Source: Lineus longissimus (taxonomy: Eukaryota > Nemertea > Pilidiophora > Heteronemertea > Lineidae). Taken from it: 64,000 bases of DNA. The DNA lies in the NCBI RefSeq assembly GCF_910592395.1, contig NC_088311.1:8064501-8128500 (forward strand), read 5' to 3'. Positions 1 through 12,221 of this stretch are shown in pieces; within the stretch, counting starts at the first letter, position 1, and each line of letters begins with the position of its first letter. The position numbers and the translations under genes were made by a program. The notes beneath the pieces are model-generated. The model was not told where the DNA came from. It saw nothing but the letters and a program-made list of their open reading frames with translations, and did not search any database.

Positions 1-480
1 CAGTAGTGTAGAGAGACAGATTATGAACATTTAAGGCATCTATAATGTCTATATTCTGTTAGCTGTCTTGAGATGTTTAGCACGCTCATGACGGCAACTT
101 CTCAATATAGCTGTTAGAATGTTCCATCACTTCTTCAAAACATACTACCCGACAATGTACCGCAATATAAAGCGTCCCCCTTATGAAGGCAGTTGACATA
201 ACAAGACATCATTCCCATTAATGAGTGTTATATTCTGAGACAGCAGTGTTAATCAATCTAAGAAATGCTGTCTCTGGTAAGATGACTTAATTACAGAATT
301 TGACAGACGATTTTCCCGCTTGTCAAATTATGTGATGGCTTTTATCTTGGCATTACTACTTGGGACATGTTCACTATAAACTGACAACCAGTTAATCTAC
401 CACTACAGGACTGAAAGCTCTATTACGATTTATGTCCGTCTTTAACCCTTTCCAGTCATAGCAATTTCCCCCAAGATTTG
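1..480. other. Non-coding stretch, nothing recognised
   Basis: No exon with a splice-site pair, no tandem array and no terminal inverted repeat was seen here. It is AT-rich sequence like most of the window. Confidence 0.5.
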
Positions 481-606
481 CCTGGTTTCATAAAGCAGAC
501 AAGTCAAGGTAGATTACTCTTTTTACACTGGTTTCATACAGTTGGCAAGTTGAATCATGCTGCTCTTTAAGATTGGGCTGGATTCACACAGCAGGCAAGT
601 TAGAGT
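481..606. repeat. Three imperfect tandem units of about 48 bp
   Basis: The phrase CTGGTTTCATAAAGCAGACAAG and its variants start near 482, 529 and 578 (TGGTTTCATACAGTTGGCAAG, TGGATTCACACAGCAGGCAAG). The units are clearly related but diverged, so this is an old small minisatellite rather than an active one. No coding role is apparent. Confidence 0.6.
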
Positions 607-2597
607 ACAAAATTACACCTATGCCTCGGGGAAGTATCTCAGACAAATCGACAAAAAAAAGAAGGCTACAACACCGACTTGAAAGTGAAACTGATACCAT
701 CATGTATCAATAATCAATCAAATAACAGTCAGATAATCTGTAGGCTCTAATTATGACTATGATAATACTATAGTGTACACATCGCTTTTACAAACCTTGC
801 TATAATGAATTATCAGGTATAACGAACACTACCCTCTAAAGACCTAAATTTTTCTGAAAATTGGCATAATATTTTTCCAAAGATAAACTGCATTTATGCT
901 TTATCAGACATTATGACAAGGTTTTTTTTAAAGGGTAAGATGTGCCACAGGCACAAGAGATTAGCCAAATGAAAATGCACTTAAGAACACAAAGACTTTT
1001 TACCTACCCTGCACAGATCCATGAATGACGCCGTTTTGTTCCTTCAAAACTCGTATTACCAGGAATGGTTAGAAAAGACATGTTTCCTGGAGTCAGTGGT
1101 GAATTAATTAATCCAAAGGTCGACAAGGATTCAAAGAATCTAAGATGCAAGATCAGCAACTTAAGATCCAAGAGTCGCAAAAGTTGATATCAACAACTCG
1201 CCACTGCGCAACACAGAATCACAATAAGTCCAACGATCATGACAATAAAAGAAGGGGACTAACACAAAACCTTTAAAAAGTTTCCTCTCAAAGAACTGTC
1301 AATGTTTTCTTAAAAGTAACTCAAGAAGTGAAATATAAGAGGTAATCCAGATTTGTGAGATCCGTGAAATGATTTTGAGAAAAATGATGCAGGCCTATAT
1401 GTAGACTGTCATGGCAGCTCTAAGACTAGCACCAATATGACTGCGCTGGGTATCTGGCCAATTGTCCAAGTTATTATCACAGAGACAAGACCACATGTCA
1501 GGGCAAAATTACCATCAGTTCACACTATAAAGTTTACCGTTGTTATGCCATCATGCCTAGTCGAGTCACATGGCGCTTCATCTGTTGCCGTCTCACCCAC
1601 AACCAATCAGCAACAACCACTAGCCATGTGATAAAGCCGAACGGTCGCTCAATACGAAATGGCTCCGAGCTTGAATGTTTCAGTAATAAAACCAATACGC
1701 TGTGTTTATGTATCGTTCAATAGGTTATTGGCCCAGCAGTGTAGGATTTGTGGAGCTCTAGGAATCTTTAATCAGAGGGGTTGTAACATATAGTGCAATA
1801 TGCTCAAGAAACGTCATTTGTTATTTTTTCTTTTCTTTTAAGATTCACCAAGTTATATTCCCAAGTGTGCTACTAATACCACTCCAATGCTATCCGTGTG
1901 AAAATGCCATTTTAAGGCCTATGCCACTTGATAAAAATTTGAAATTTCCAATTGTATGAATACATACTGAATATCAATGTCAACATCGCCTTTCTGTAGA
2001 CAGATATAATATAATGATCAACGCTTTCTCGATATGCACAGTTAATGTGCTCCATGGAAACTAAATGTAATTCATAGAAAAAGGTGATATTTTCCTAGAG
2101 TCAGCACTGCTAATGCATGCTAATGGTCTACCTCCTGGGGAGATGGACCAAAAGGTCTAGTGACACCCCATCTGGGGAAAAAAAAACCTGACAAATGTCA
2201 CCTCAATGCCCTTTTGCCCTTTTGTACTTTTAACACTTCTGTCATCCTCCAAGCAAAGATCCCGCAATTCAAATACCAGGTGAGGTTGGCATGGCAGGGC
2301 CCAATTTGGCGCCATAAACCATGTACTACACCACCAGGCAAACCACTCTTCATGATTCAGGCACATTGCCAGAAAGAAGAAGAAGACGGCTGAAGAGAGA
2401 GAAGGGCCAGATTCACATCATCAACACTCATAATTTCAGGGAGCACAAGTGTAATATACATCATGTACTGTAAACCGTCCAATTTTTGTTTGGTTTTTTT
2501 TTTGATGCGATTTGCATCAGGAAATGAGAAGGAGTTTGCATCCTTTGCATTGCTTCAAAGAGGCAATCGCTACAGGTGATGATACCCCTCTGTTTGA
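607..2597. other. Non-coding stretch, nothing recognised
   Basis: Open frames here are at most about 77 codons, overlap on both strands and lack convincing splice sites. I see no repeat or element that I can delimit. Confidence 0.4.
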
Positions 2598-2680
2598 CAG
2601 CATAGATCTATGTCATTGGGTGCAAAATGGTTAAGAGTTCACGACGTAAACCTACGTCATTGAGTACCCAAGGTGTTAAA
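2598..2680. repeat. Two related units ending in TTAA, each with a small hairpin
   Basis: Unit 1 (about 2598-2636) contains the perfect palindrome CATAGATCTATG followed by TCATTGGGTGCAAAATGGTTAA. Unit 2 (about 2640-2680) contains ACGTA-AACC-TACGT followed by TCATTGAGTACCCAAGGTGTTAA. The shared layout (hairpin, TCATTGRGT, GTTAA) suggests a diverged duplication, possibly the subterminal part of a TTAA-targeting (piggyBac-like) element. That assignment is inference only; no transposase or terminal repeats were found. Confidence 0.4.
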
Positions 2681-5321
2681 CTGTGAGTTACTGTGAGCAG
2701 CGGATGAGACTAGTAGCAGAGGAAGCTGAACGAGAAGCTTTTTTTTCAAACTAATCTCCAGTGATCAAGAGATCTAGCAGTATTTTAGCATGCAAGTTGT
2801 GTAGCGTATTAGCCACGGCAAATTGACACCCATGCTTCTCGAATCCAGCAGGAAAAAGGGAGGTATGAATGACATTTCAAGTACCCCGTAGCGATTCGTT
2901 TGAATAATTGTCATCTGGGTGACTGAATTCGATCATGATTGATAACGTGCAGAGGATTTACGTCACTAGTTTAAACCATATTCCAAACCGATATTGGATT
3001 TGAAACCCTCAAAGAGATTAACCCCACACTGGAAGGAAACTGTATATTAAGACCGGGAGGGTGGAGCTAAAATGCAAGCCCAAACAAGAGGCCAAAGGTT
3101 TTGGGTGGAATTTGATCTCCATCCGCTGGTCTCGATTTTAGCACAGAGCCCATGAGCGCGGAATTACTTTCAGTTCTATCAGACCTCAAATTTCGTGAGC
3201 TATCAACACAAAACATACCATACTGAAAACTCTCTTTCTTTGATGGTGGCTTCATTCTGTCAAATCAAACACAGCGTGTCTCAATCGCGCTATCGAAGTC
3301 TCTATTAAAAAGTTAAGACCGTGGGCGCAAAATCGAAGCCGTGTGTATAATACATGCAACATTGCAACTGACGTATGTCAGAATGAGCAACATAACAATT
3401 TTATCTGCAAAAATTCACTTTTATCAGATCCTACATTTCTTATATTGTCAAGGAGATGGACTGAAATTGGACGTATGAGATGTATTTTTTTTCTTTCTGT
3501 GCCATATCTGTGACAATATTGATATTGGAAAGCCATACTTCTGCTCTGGTTGCATATCTCGTGCTTTTACTACCAATCCATTTTCTGGGATGTAGTTCTT
3601 GGCTCTGAACCTTTCTCTATCATGTCTATATTGATTCAACATTTCCTCATGCAAAAGTCGAGGATAATTCTCTAGGGCATAGCAGCATTGTGAACCGGAA
3701 ACAATTCCAACTCCTATGACAACTTAGGAAATGACAAAATGATATTGGTAAATAGGATTTTTCTCGTCACAATTTCTGAGATATCGATTTTTTGGTATGT
3801 TCAGAGAACTGATGTAGGCAGATAGTCAAGATGAAGGAATTCAGTTTTTAATACTAGTTATGATAAATTCCACTTTTTTCCAGAAAGAAATTTTCATACT
3901 TATCCATACCCAGAAGCCACAAATGTCATCAAAATGTGTTGCTTTCTTTTTAGTCTGGGTTCTTACTTAGCAGTACACTTAAATTGGGATTTAACAGTTT
4001 AATTCCCAAAGAAATTACACATTTCTTTCCTTCTTTAATGAAATATTTACAAAGATTACACTAAAGCTTTAGCAGCTGAGAGAATATTGCGCATAATAAA
4101 ACCTGTTTCTTGTCTGTTATTAACCCTCAAATTCAATTTCAAGTTTCAAATTTTTGAACGAAGGGAGTAGACCTTTAATTAATCTCAAGAAAGAAAATGT
4201 GTAAGCAACCAAATCCTACTGATATTACCTTCTACATGTTCAAGGAGATATATGATATAACCGTAATGATTATCAAAGTCAAATTCCTAAAGGTTAGAGT
4301 CAAAGAATCGCAGGTGGCTGTGAGGCCTTCAACGTACTAATTGGCAAGGGAATCCACAGTGATCATGTTGAACATGGCAGCTACACCTAATTATCCGATG
4401 ATTAGGGTAACTCCAATACGTTTTGTCAGCACCTCTTTGAAAATATGGATAAAAAATCTATTGAAGTTAAAGATATGGCACTTAAGTAATTCAGTCTGGG
4501 GTTTCTTCATAGCCATAATTGAAATCTGCCTGCAACTCTACATGTTTTAACGAAAAGATCTAAACTTTTACAATTGCTCTCTATCTATTTTCCTGACTGC
4601 TTGAAGAATTGAGCCAACACATTCTGCGAGCTCCTTGGAACAGTCAATAAAGCAATTATCAGCTGGAAATAGGCATTTCAATATTCTCATGACTTTATTT
4701 TGCCACTGGCATATCATAATGTTCATCCTCAATTTGTCTGACAAGAGATCAAATTCGTTTCTTGCCAAAAATAGAAAGTGGAACTAAATTTAATTTGAGG
4801 CATCCTAATATTCCAAATTTCGTAGTTTTGACTTTTCTATTTTGACTTTTCAATCATGTACTACATGTAAATGAAGTAAATTCTACCTTCAGAAAAGTGA
4901 GGAAGTTAGTTGTCAGATGAGCACCTGCTCTTCTCAAGTTCAGGCTGTTTTGCCTTTCCACAGCTAGCTAATCTACCACGACCACCAGAGTATGAGTTCA
5001 ATGCCCAGGCATGACCACGAATACCTGACAATTAGGCCCATCACTTGCCTATCCGTAGCTCTAAACCATTAACAAATTGCTTTATGGCTCCGATCAGGCT
5101 TGCGACTAAAACTGGCTTCCATCACCAAACTTTAAATTATTCATCATACTGACCTAAAGAATATTAGCCATGATAAAAAATGCACCACATTTCCAAAGGG
5201 AACAAGGAAGCAGAGTTTTACCGATAGGTTATTCTGACATATTCTCCTTAGTCTCACTGCAATGCACGAGTGGTTTCAATATCATGAATATTTTACCCTG
5301 GGTTTGGAATTGTGCAAAGTG
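2681..5321. other. Non-coding stretch with one weak exon-like segment
   Basis: Mostly unremarkable AT-rich sequence. On the minus strand near 3218-3255 a TTTGACAG acceptor, a short open segment (reads MKPPSKKESFQY) and a GTATGT donor occur in order. This is too short to call an exon, but it lies downstream of the host exon candidates on the same strand. Confidence 0.3.
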
Positions 5322-5359
5322 AATACTCTAGTTTCACCGATCTAAGGCCACTTCATTTA
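5322..5359 (+). mobile_element. MITE family A, single (left) terminus
   Basis: ATACTCTAGTTTCACCGATC then TAAGGCCACTTCATTTA matches the terminal inverted repeat of the complete copies at 6390-6608 and 57472-57698. No matching right end was found within 300 bp, so the copy is truncated. Alternatively it is the outer end of a longer element ending at 6608. Family A TIRs occur five times in this window. Confidence 0.6.
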
Positions 5360-6389
5360 TCAGAACAAAATCGACACAAAGGCCAACCTCTGTATCTGAT
5401 CAACCACTGGCATTCCAACGGTAAAGAAAATATCAACTCAATGTATCATGCATCGAGCATGAAAGAGAAGAAGATCAGCCAAGGGGATGAGTGAACCTCA
5501 TCCACAAGCATATCAATAACAACTCGGTATATGGTATATCGACAAAGGACTCAGCCAAGCATTAGATGATTTCAAAACGCTGGTAAAGGGAAATTGAACC
5601 GGTATAAATGTCGGTTTGTAACGTCATTGGCTAAGGGACCCAATCTGTTCCTCGAGTGATAGAGATACGAGCCGACGTCATTCTGCTGATTGATATTCAC
5701 TACCATGATTCTCATTGCTTATAACGGATGAAGGAATGACCAAGACAATTAGATGCTGTTTGGCCATGATAGATTAAGTTCTCCCAATAAGTGCTTGTCG
5801 ATGACCTGGGTCAGTAAATTCGACTTGGCTGTAAATTTGACTTCGACTATTTTGATGAAAAGATTCTGTTTGGTTTCCTTTTAGTCTCCAAATGCCAGCA
5901 AATTCCCTTTGAAACCTTTGAGTAACCAGGCATTAGAAAATCCCATCAAGTTGCTGGGCATTGACTTATTTCTTTGAGAAGAGGGGAAAAAATTCAATAT
6001 TTTGTTTAATGCCAAATTGCGAACATTCCCGGGTTAACTGTACTTCTGAAGCTGACCGCTGTTGTCAGACTTTGCTCCTCCAAGTCCAACAGGAAATTAG
6101 TGCAAGTCGTAACTTCACCATTGGTGAGCTTCAAAAGAGAGGTGCCTCGTTACCAGGGAACAGGATATTGATGCCGTTTTGAAAGCGGTCAGCAAGTGTG
6201 GACATCAAATTAGTTTGATTGTAATGAATGGTTTGGCTAGTTAACTACTTCATGACCCGTGTTAGCACTATGGTAGTTGCCTCGGACATTTTCAGTGCCT
6301 GACAAAACATATCCCATCAAATTTTTAAGTCTCAAAGCCATTTTGAAATCAGAACATGGAAAGTAATTTTGTAATTGGTCAGATTTCTG
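5360..6389. other. Sequence between two family A termini, no gene seen
   Basis: Holds a 73-codon open frame (5961-6182, plus) without recognisable motifs. It could be the interior of a longer family A element, or just flanking DNA. Confidence 0.3.
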
Positions 6390-6608
6390 AAATTGTTTGG
6401 TTTCACTGATCTAAGACCACTTCATTATTACTGAGGATTCGACAAGTCCAAGCCAGAACATGATGTCATGACAACTGGACAACTTTGGTGTCGCTGAACC
6501 ATTGTCTATCCAAACAAAACATTCTGAAGGGAGCCGCATGACAATGTGCATTACATCTTCCATTTTCTAATAGACTGAAATGGCCTTAGATCAGTGAAAC
6601 TAGAGTAT
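6390..6608. mobile_element. MITE family A, complete copy (about 219 bp)
   Basis: The left end reads GGTTTCACTGATCTAAGACC followed by ACTTCATTA. The right end, reverse-complemented, reads ATACTCTAGTTTCACTGATC then TAAGGCCATTTCA. The two ends are inverted repeats of about 30 bp with no coding capacity between them, the layout of a non-autonomous DNA transposon. No clear target-site duplication could be read because the left outermost bases are degraded. The parent transposase family is unknown. Confidence 0.75.
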
Positions 6609-9600
6609 ATCAATTTATGTTACAGACACTTACAGTAACAGAGAGACTGCTACCTTTCACTGGCATTGACTTAAGCAAATTGCGAAGCAAGCAACTTGCA
6701 AACAGTCCTTCTGCTAACACAAATATTTCTCAACAATATTGGAATCAGACAGCACCGCAAGCAGAAAATATTGGTTACTTGTAATTCTATCACAAGCCAT
6801 CTTCCACCTCACAAAGGCAACAACGAAAATGAAAGATACAGATAACCCTTGGTAATGCGAGCAACCATTTATTATCTCAGGTTTCGTAGCGTATAAGCCA
6901 CCATGAGCTTTTTCTATCTTCCGAAAGGTATTGTTATGTGCACCCACTCTGCCGTCATTCAATGGGAAGAAAAAGGCGCTGCCGTGATCTCTTACGCATC
7001 AGCGCTCGTGGATGATAAAGAAGTATTACCCGTATCAACCAAACGATGGCTCAGAAAAGAATGCAGATAAGCACGTTTCAAGAGAAATACCCCATATCAT
7101 GTCCGCAGAAAATGATTTGGACAACCTAAATGCATCCCCAAGGAAAATTGATAAGGTTAACAGGCATTTATAGAAGAGGCAACAAAAATGCAATGATTTT
7201 GTGTTACGCAACTGATTTTTGCGTTATATTGACTTGATCCATTGTATCATGGGGTTCTTTTGCTTCGGTGTTAATCTAGTTAGTTCCCCTTTACCATCAA
7301 CCAAATCGCTATTGCATAATGGGAGATGATGGGCACGCCCAGAGATAACAGCCATTATCCACCCACAAAGACAGCTAAACTATTAGCCAGACAGAAAGAT
7401 ATGAATTTTTGCTATTAGTACTAATGGGGTGTATCATGTCAACAATCAGCATTGTCAGCAAAAAACGATTCCGCTTGCTGTTATTTGCTCGGATAAATAT
7501 GATATGTTTTTTAATATCATAATTGACTTGCTGCTGTTTAAGAACAATGTTCCATAAATGTCAATATCCATTTGTCATTGGAGTAATGAAACTTCGTTAG
7601 CAGCCAAGTCCCTGTCAGGAACAACCCCCCCCTCCCAAGTCACATTTCTGGGGGAGGTGACATCAGGACATAGTATAGGACAAGACTGACATCGCAAATT
7701 CGAGATGATTACAGATCGGATCTGGTTGATTGTCACAGATTGCCCTGGGGTGTAACAAGCTCGAGACAGGCTTGGATGAGACGTATTATCTTATCCCAGG
7801 ATGTGACAGGCATAGTTATTTCTCAGGTCAGTTGTTACAGGTTGGAAAGTTTGAAGTGGGAGAATTAACATTTCTTCACAAGACCAGAGAATTTCATTTC
7901 ATTATCCGGACATTATTACAGGCCAAAGTTTCATGGTCATCTGGATCTGATGTTCTTCAGCTGCTCAAAGATCCCGAATTCGACTCATCAAGTTTTAACA
8001 TTCACAAATTGATCAGCTTATTTTCCGCGCTTAACATAAGGCTACGAGACTGAGATGGAGACGCTCTATGGAATTTCTAGTCAGGGTAGATTAAACGATG
8101 CCTACAAAAGATTCAATCAGATCACCTAAAGCAGAGAGACAGTATTTCTACTATACTGCCATAAATCCTTAGCTGACTGGTCTTTTGTTGCCATTCAAGT
8201 AACCAGGCTCTCAATCTCATTGGTAGTATTAAATCCATTCCTAATGACAGCCTCTAAGTCCTCCACAACCACTCTCGCAATTCATACAAGCTTAATAACA
8301 GAATAAAAGCCTGTCACAACCTCAGTCAAACCATTATCAGTCGAGGCATTACTGCAGAAACCCACTCAAAATCGAGTAGTTTTCATTTCTGACAAGAGCA
8401 TGCAGAAAGTGATTTTAAGAGTATGCTCAGTGTCTTATTCCTGCTGGGTATTGTTTGCCTCTCTCAATAGCTCAAGGAGTGACATTTTATGAGGATGCCA
8501 TCAAGGCACCTGGAGTCGCAGAGCACTTACAATCTGTCTGGAGTATTGGTATTCTTTGACAGCCACGAGACACATCATTTTTGAGGACATGTTTCGTCTT
8601 TTGTTCCTGTCACTTTTTTTATCAATTCCTTTACACATAATGCTTAATGAATAAAGACAAAGTAAAAAGGAAGGCGATAGTTCAGATTTCGATAACAACA
8701 TTTTATGGCATCAATTCAATTGGCAGGCAGTCTTTGTGCATTGCCAAAAATGTTAGCAATACTGCGAGATTTACCATTTTTTGTAGACTTTTTTTTTTCT
8801 GCTCTTGTCAAGTTTTTCAATCAATTCCTTTACACCGAAGTAAAGACAAAGCACATTTGAGTGCGAAAGAAGATTTTTTAGATTCTGACAATTCAAAACA
8901 GTGGTTTTTGGTTCGGAGTGTTGTGGATTGCTGTGTAATGAAAGCAACAACCACAGGCACATCTATTGCAACTAAGAAGAAACATGTAAAGCCCAGCATC
9001 CACTTCATGAACTCCTCATTGTCATACATGTAGTTTGCCAAGAAATAGAATCCTCAAAAGGAATCTACTGTTATTGAGGAGAACCCTCCAGCACGAGAAA
9101 GCTTTACTTTAATAGCTCTGGATTAAAGCAGAAACTCGGAAGTAGTAGATGGCATTTTTCATTATTAATATCATGGCATTTTACTTCATGGGGGATTTGG
9201 CTTGACACAAGTTGCACAACTCTGACATCCCACTCAAACAAAACGGCCAACAAAAACAACTTGTTTCTTGATTTTTCCATAAATCAACCTTTGAAATGAT
9301 TTTTTCATGAAACAACCGAGGTTGGTATAAAATCCAACGATCAATCCAAAAATCAGACTCAGAAGGATGCACATCACCGTTTTCCCTCATGGATCAAATG
9401 AAGCAGAAACAAAGAAAATTGAACTGCCAAGCATCCGAACAACCACGATAAATCAGCCGTGAGTTTATTTACTATCCTGACAAGATGAGGATGAAGAACT
9501 GGCAATTTTTACGGAAGTTTGTATGATTTATCCTGTTAAGGAAATCTCTTTGATAATGACAGTTGGGTCATCCTGGTTTATAGGATAATGAACCGTGATG

Positions 9601-9848
9601 GAAGAGAGGAATGACCAGGACATGCAAGGTAGAAACGTGCGCTTTAACAGAGTTATTTATGAGACTTTGTGACGATTAATCTCTGAGTTATGATCATAGG
9701 ATTGTAAGTGGAGAACAGTAGAATCATCACGGTACACCGTGCAATTTACAGCCTGATGGGCATTTTCCTAAAAAGTACGGATGGAACGTTGCGACCCTTT
9801 CACAAGGAGAAGCGTCATTTCTTGGCTTAATCTTCAAAATCACCTTCT
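6609..9848. other. Non-coding stretch with unassigned open frames
   Basis: Contains two frames just over 100 codons on the plus strand (7730-8053 and 8647-9033). Neither begins in a good context or shows a domain I recognise. The 7730 frame ends in a segment rich in LLKDPEFDSSSF-type residues that looks somewhat protein-like. A C-rich to G-rich inverted stretch sits at about 7625-7662. On the minus strand at 8950-9041 a hydrophobic run (FFLVAIDVPVVVAFI) occurs in an open frame, without splice support. Confidence 0.3.
7730..8053 (+). CDS. Unassigned 107-codon open frame, doubtful
   Basis: The frame opens at a TTG, not an ATG, and closes with TGA at 8053. Its last third (DVLQLLKDPEFDSSSFNIHK) has a plausible protein composition. 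A sequence TTGTTACAG lies inside it and could be a splice acceptor, so only the 3' part might be coding. I do not recognise the product. Other chance frames in this AT-rich window reach similar lengths, so this may be nothing more than a random open frame or a transposon fragment. Confidence 0.15.
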   Translation: MSQIALGCNKLETGLDETYYLIPGCDRHSYFSGQLLQVGKFEVGELTFLHKTREFHFIIRTLLQAKVSWSSGSDVLQLLKDPEFDSSSFNIHKLISLFSALNIRLRD

Positions 9849-9920
9849 ACAAATCTGTGTATAATCTATTGTCAATGGTTAATGGTAATCCCAAGAGTGG
9901 CATGGATGGTTGTGTTTGTC
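9849..9920 (+). repeat. Interspersed repeat E, copy 1
   Basis: Begins TACAAATCTGTGTATAATCT, continues through AAGAGTGG and ends near TTTGTC. It aligns without major gaps to 32513-32586 (TACAAATCTGTACATAATCT ... AAGAGTGG ... TTTGTCG). Both copies are followed by ATTTGA/TATCA-rich sequence and a CATTTGAGAG-like stretch, so the shared element may extend about 80 bp further with more divergence. Confidence 0.55.
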
Positions 9921-11739
9921 TCTCATTTGAACGACCCGTCTATCAATTAAAATACTGTCTTCCAAATGAGAGGTAATACTGACTCTCTTTTTAAGAAGGT
10001 CTCCCTCACAGCCCAGCAAAAAGAGTATTTTTCATCTGTTTGAAATTCACCCAGAATTCAAAAGCCAGATCATAGATCTAAGCATGAGGCTTTTGAAATC
10101 CTTCCCGAGCTGCCTAAGGAATGTGCCTTTTCTTTGAGGTGAAGCTGCGACGCAGTTTCATTGACGTCACCCCTTGCTGACTGCCATTCAGTATCACAGA
10201 ATCAGGATGCAACAACTTCAAAGGGTTTACATCGGCTCATCTCAACCAAAGACAGACACCTTTTTTGTAAGGATGCGTACATGTAAGTTCATTTTGCAGA
10301 TAAATAGTTCATGTTGAACAATTCAGACACGTTGCGCGTGTCAGATTTGAGATTGCGAAAAATTTACTTGGTACATTTTTCCATGCCTTTACTGTCTCTG
10401 CAATGCTGGATTGAGGTTTGATAAAATTTGATGCCTTGCTACATGTATATCAAAGATATTGTATTATAACCTGTTTGGTGTAAGCATCAGACTTATCGGA
10501 GTCACTTCTTGAGATTTAACCCATAGTTGAAAGTATGACACCAAAAGATAAAGAAGGCTCACTTACCTGTTTTTATAACAGCAACGAGTTTTGAAGATTA
10601 TGAAAAAAAGAAACAAATATGAGTTGATGAGGAGACTAACAATATTAAAGAGGAAACATTTTATGCTTGTTTTTGAAATGAGCATACCCTCTATCGTTTT
10701 TGTTAGATGTATGTGATCAAATAGCACCAAGGGGCAGGCAGACAATCTTTTCATTTACTTCCTCAAAACTGAAAAACACTTGTCATCACATGAATTTAAA
10801 CTTGACTCAAATCTATTAACACTTGTATCAATGACAAGAAAATACTCATAAATTCTTCATAAACGTGATAAAAGCAACACTTGCATACATGTACAATGTT
10901 CCTTGACAACATCTCTACAAAGCAATGCTTTGAAACGTGACCTTTCAAAGCAGTGGCTATAGATTTATCAGTAACATCAATACGTATCAAATGAACCAGA
11001 CATCGTTTGATGTGGAAACTCTCACCAGATGGGAGTGATACAGATACTTTGAAAGAGAAACCCTAATGGATGGCCAGCGGCTAACACTATTGCAATTGCC
11101 TGCTTACCTTATTGCAACAATTCCTTTGGGCAGATAGACAAAAGATAACGTGACCCATGGCAATCCAAGCTCACTTTAGTGGAATCAGCCACTTTGCACA
11201 AATTCACAAAGGTTTTTACCAGTTCGAAACTCGCACAAGATCAGAAGCTGCCCTGATATCAAGGGATGTCTTTACAATTTAGCCTGTTTCATTAGGCCTT
11301 TTTACACAGTGCACCTTCAATCGAGTTCAGAACTAGTCCAGGGTCAGCCCAAAAGACCACTTCGATTCATGACAGAAAGCTCGCATTCACATGGTGCGCG
11401 TTCATGGAACTTGCTCTGAACTAGATCGAGGATGGTTCGTTAATACATACATACATACTATGCATTAATGACGAATCATGAAAAAGGAGAAAAATTTTAT
11501 CAAAATACACCTTTATTTGTTCTGAAACTAGATACATGTGTTTCGACCCCTGGCGAAAATAGGCCTTCTTGCAGCCCATGGCTGGGTTGTTCAAAATCAC
11601 GTTAGCTTTAACGGCGCCATTAAGCCTTAACATGAAAATTTTAATGGGATTAACTAAAAGAGATAAAGTCCATAAGGATACTTAACGTAACCGTTAGGGA
11701 TAACATGAGTTGACCAACCTGGGTATGATGTAATGCCTG
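9921..11739. other. Non-coding stretch, nothing delimited
   Basis: A good donor-like GTAAGT occurs on the minus strand at about 10560, but no acceptor pairs with it. Around 11590-11650 the string GGGTTGTTCAAAATCACGTT resembles a DNA transposon terminus, but no inverted partner was found, so it is not called. Confidence 0.3.
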
Positions 11740-11856
11740 GAGAATTTTGAAGATATTTGAGATTTTCTGTCCCAAAACAATAGATTGATTAAGAAAATTT
11801 TAATCTCTTCTATTGTTTGGGGACAGAAAAACTCGGCAAATATCTCCAAATTTCTC
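11740..11856. repeat. Imperfect inverted repeat, arms about 52-56 bp, loop 9 bp
   Basis: The left arm (11740-11791) contains GATATTTGAGATTTTCTGTC then CCAAAACAATAGA. The right arm (11801-11856) reverse-complements to GATATTTGCCGAGTTTTTCT then GTCCCCAAACAATAGA. The transcript would fold into a long hairpin. It is either a small foldback element or an inverted duplication. It lies just upstream of the Harbinger remnant, but I see no evidence that it belongs to it. Confidence 0.7.
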
Positions 11857-12221
11857 TCGATAACATCCATATTGTTTTCATAATTAACATCAAATATACA
11901 TTCTAAACTTGTATACCAAGTTTGAGGAGTGTGGCATGTGTATTTTTTGAGGTCTGGATAATCCCAATGCATAAGACCATAACATTATACCCTGGGCTTC
12001 TAAATGGCCTATTTTTGCCAGGGGTCTATAGTGAATATTTCAGCAGTAATGACAACTTAGTATGTGTATACATACATCACAGCAATTGTACATAACAACA
12101 GTATGTATGCTGTCGCATAAAACTACAAAATACCAATACTTGGTATATTTTTCTATCAGCAGTATGTATTGTACATGTTTCTCAACCAGAATAGTACATT
12201 TTATTCTTTTTATTTTTTCAG

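Noticed and set aside
8647-9041. 128-codon plus-strand frame and a hydrophobic minus-strand frame over the same DNA
   Set aside because: No splice or family evidence for either; the hydrophobic run is explained by T/G-rich composition.
11590-11650. Left terminus of the Harbinger remnant (GGGTTGTTCAAAATCACGTT)
   Set aside because: No inverted partner was found on the right side near 15.6-16.5 kb, so the boundary cannot be supported.
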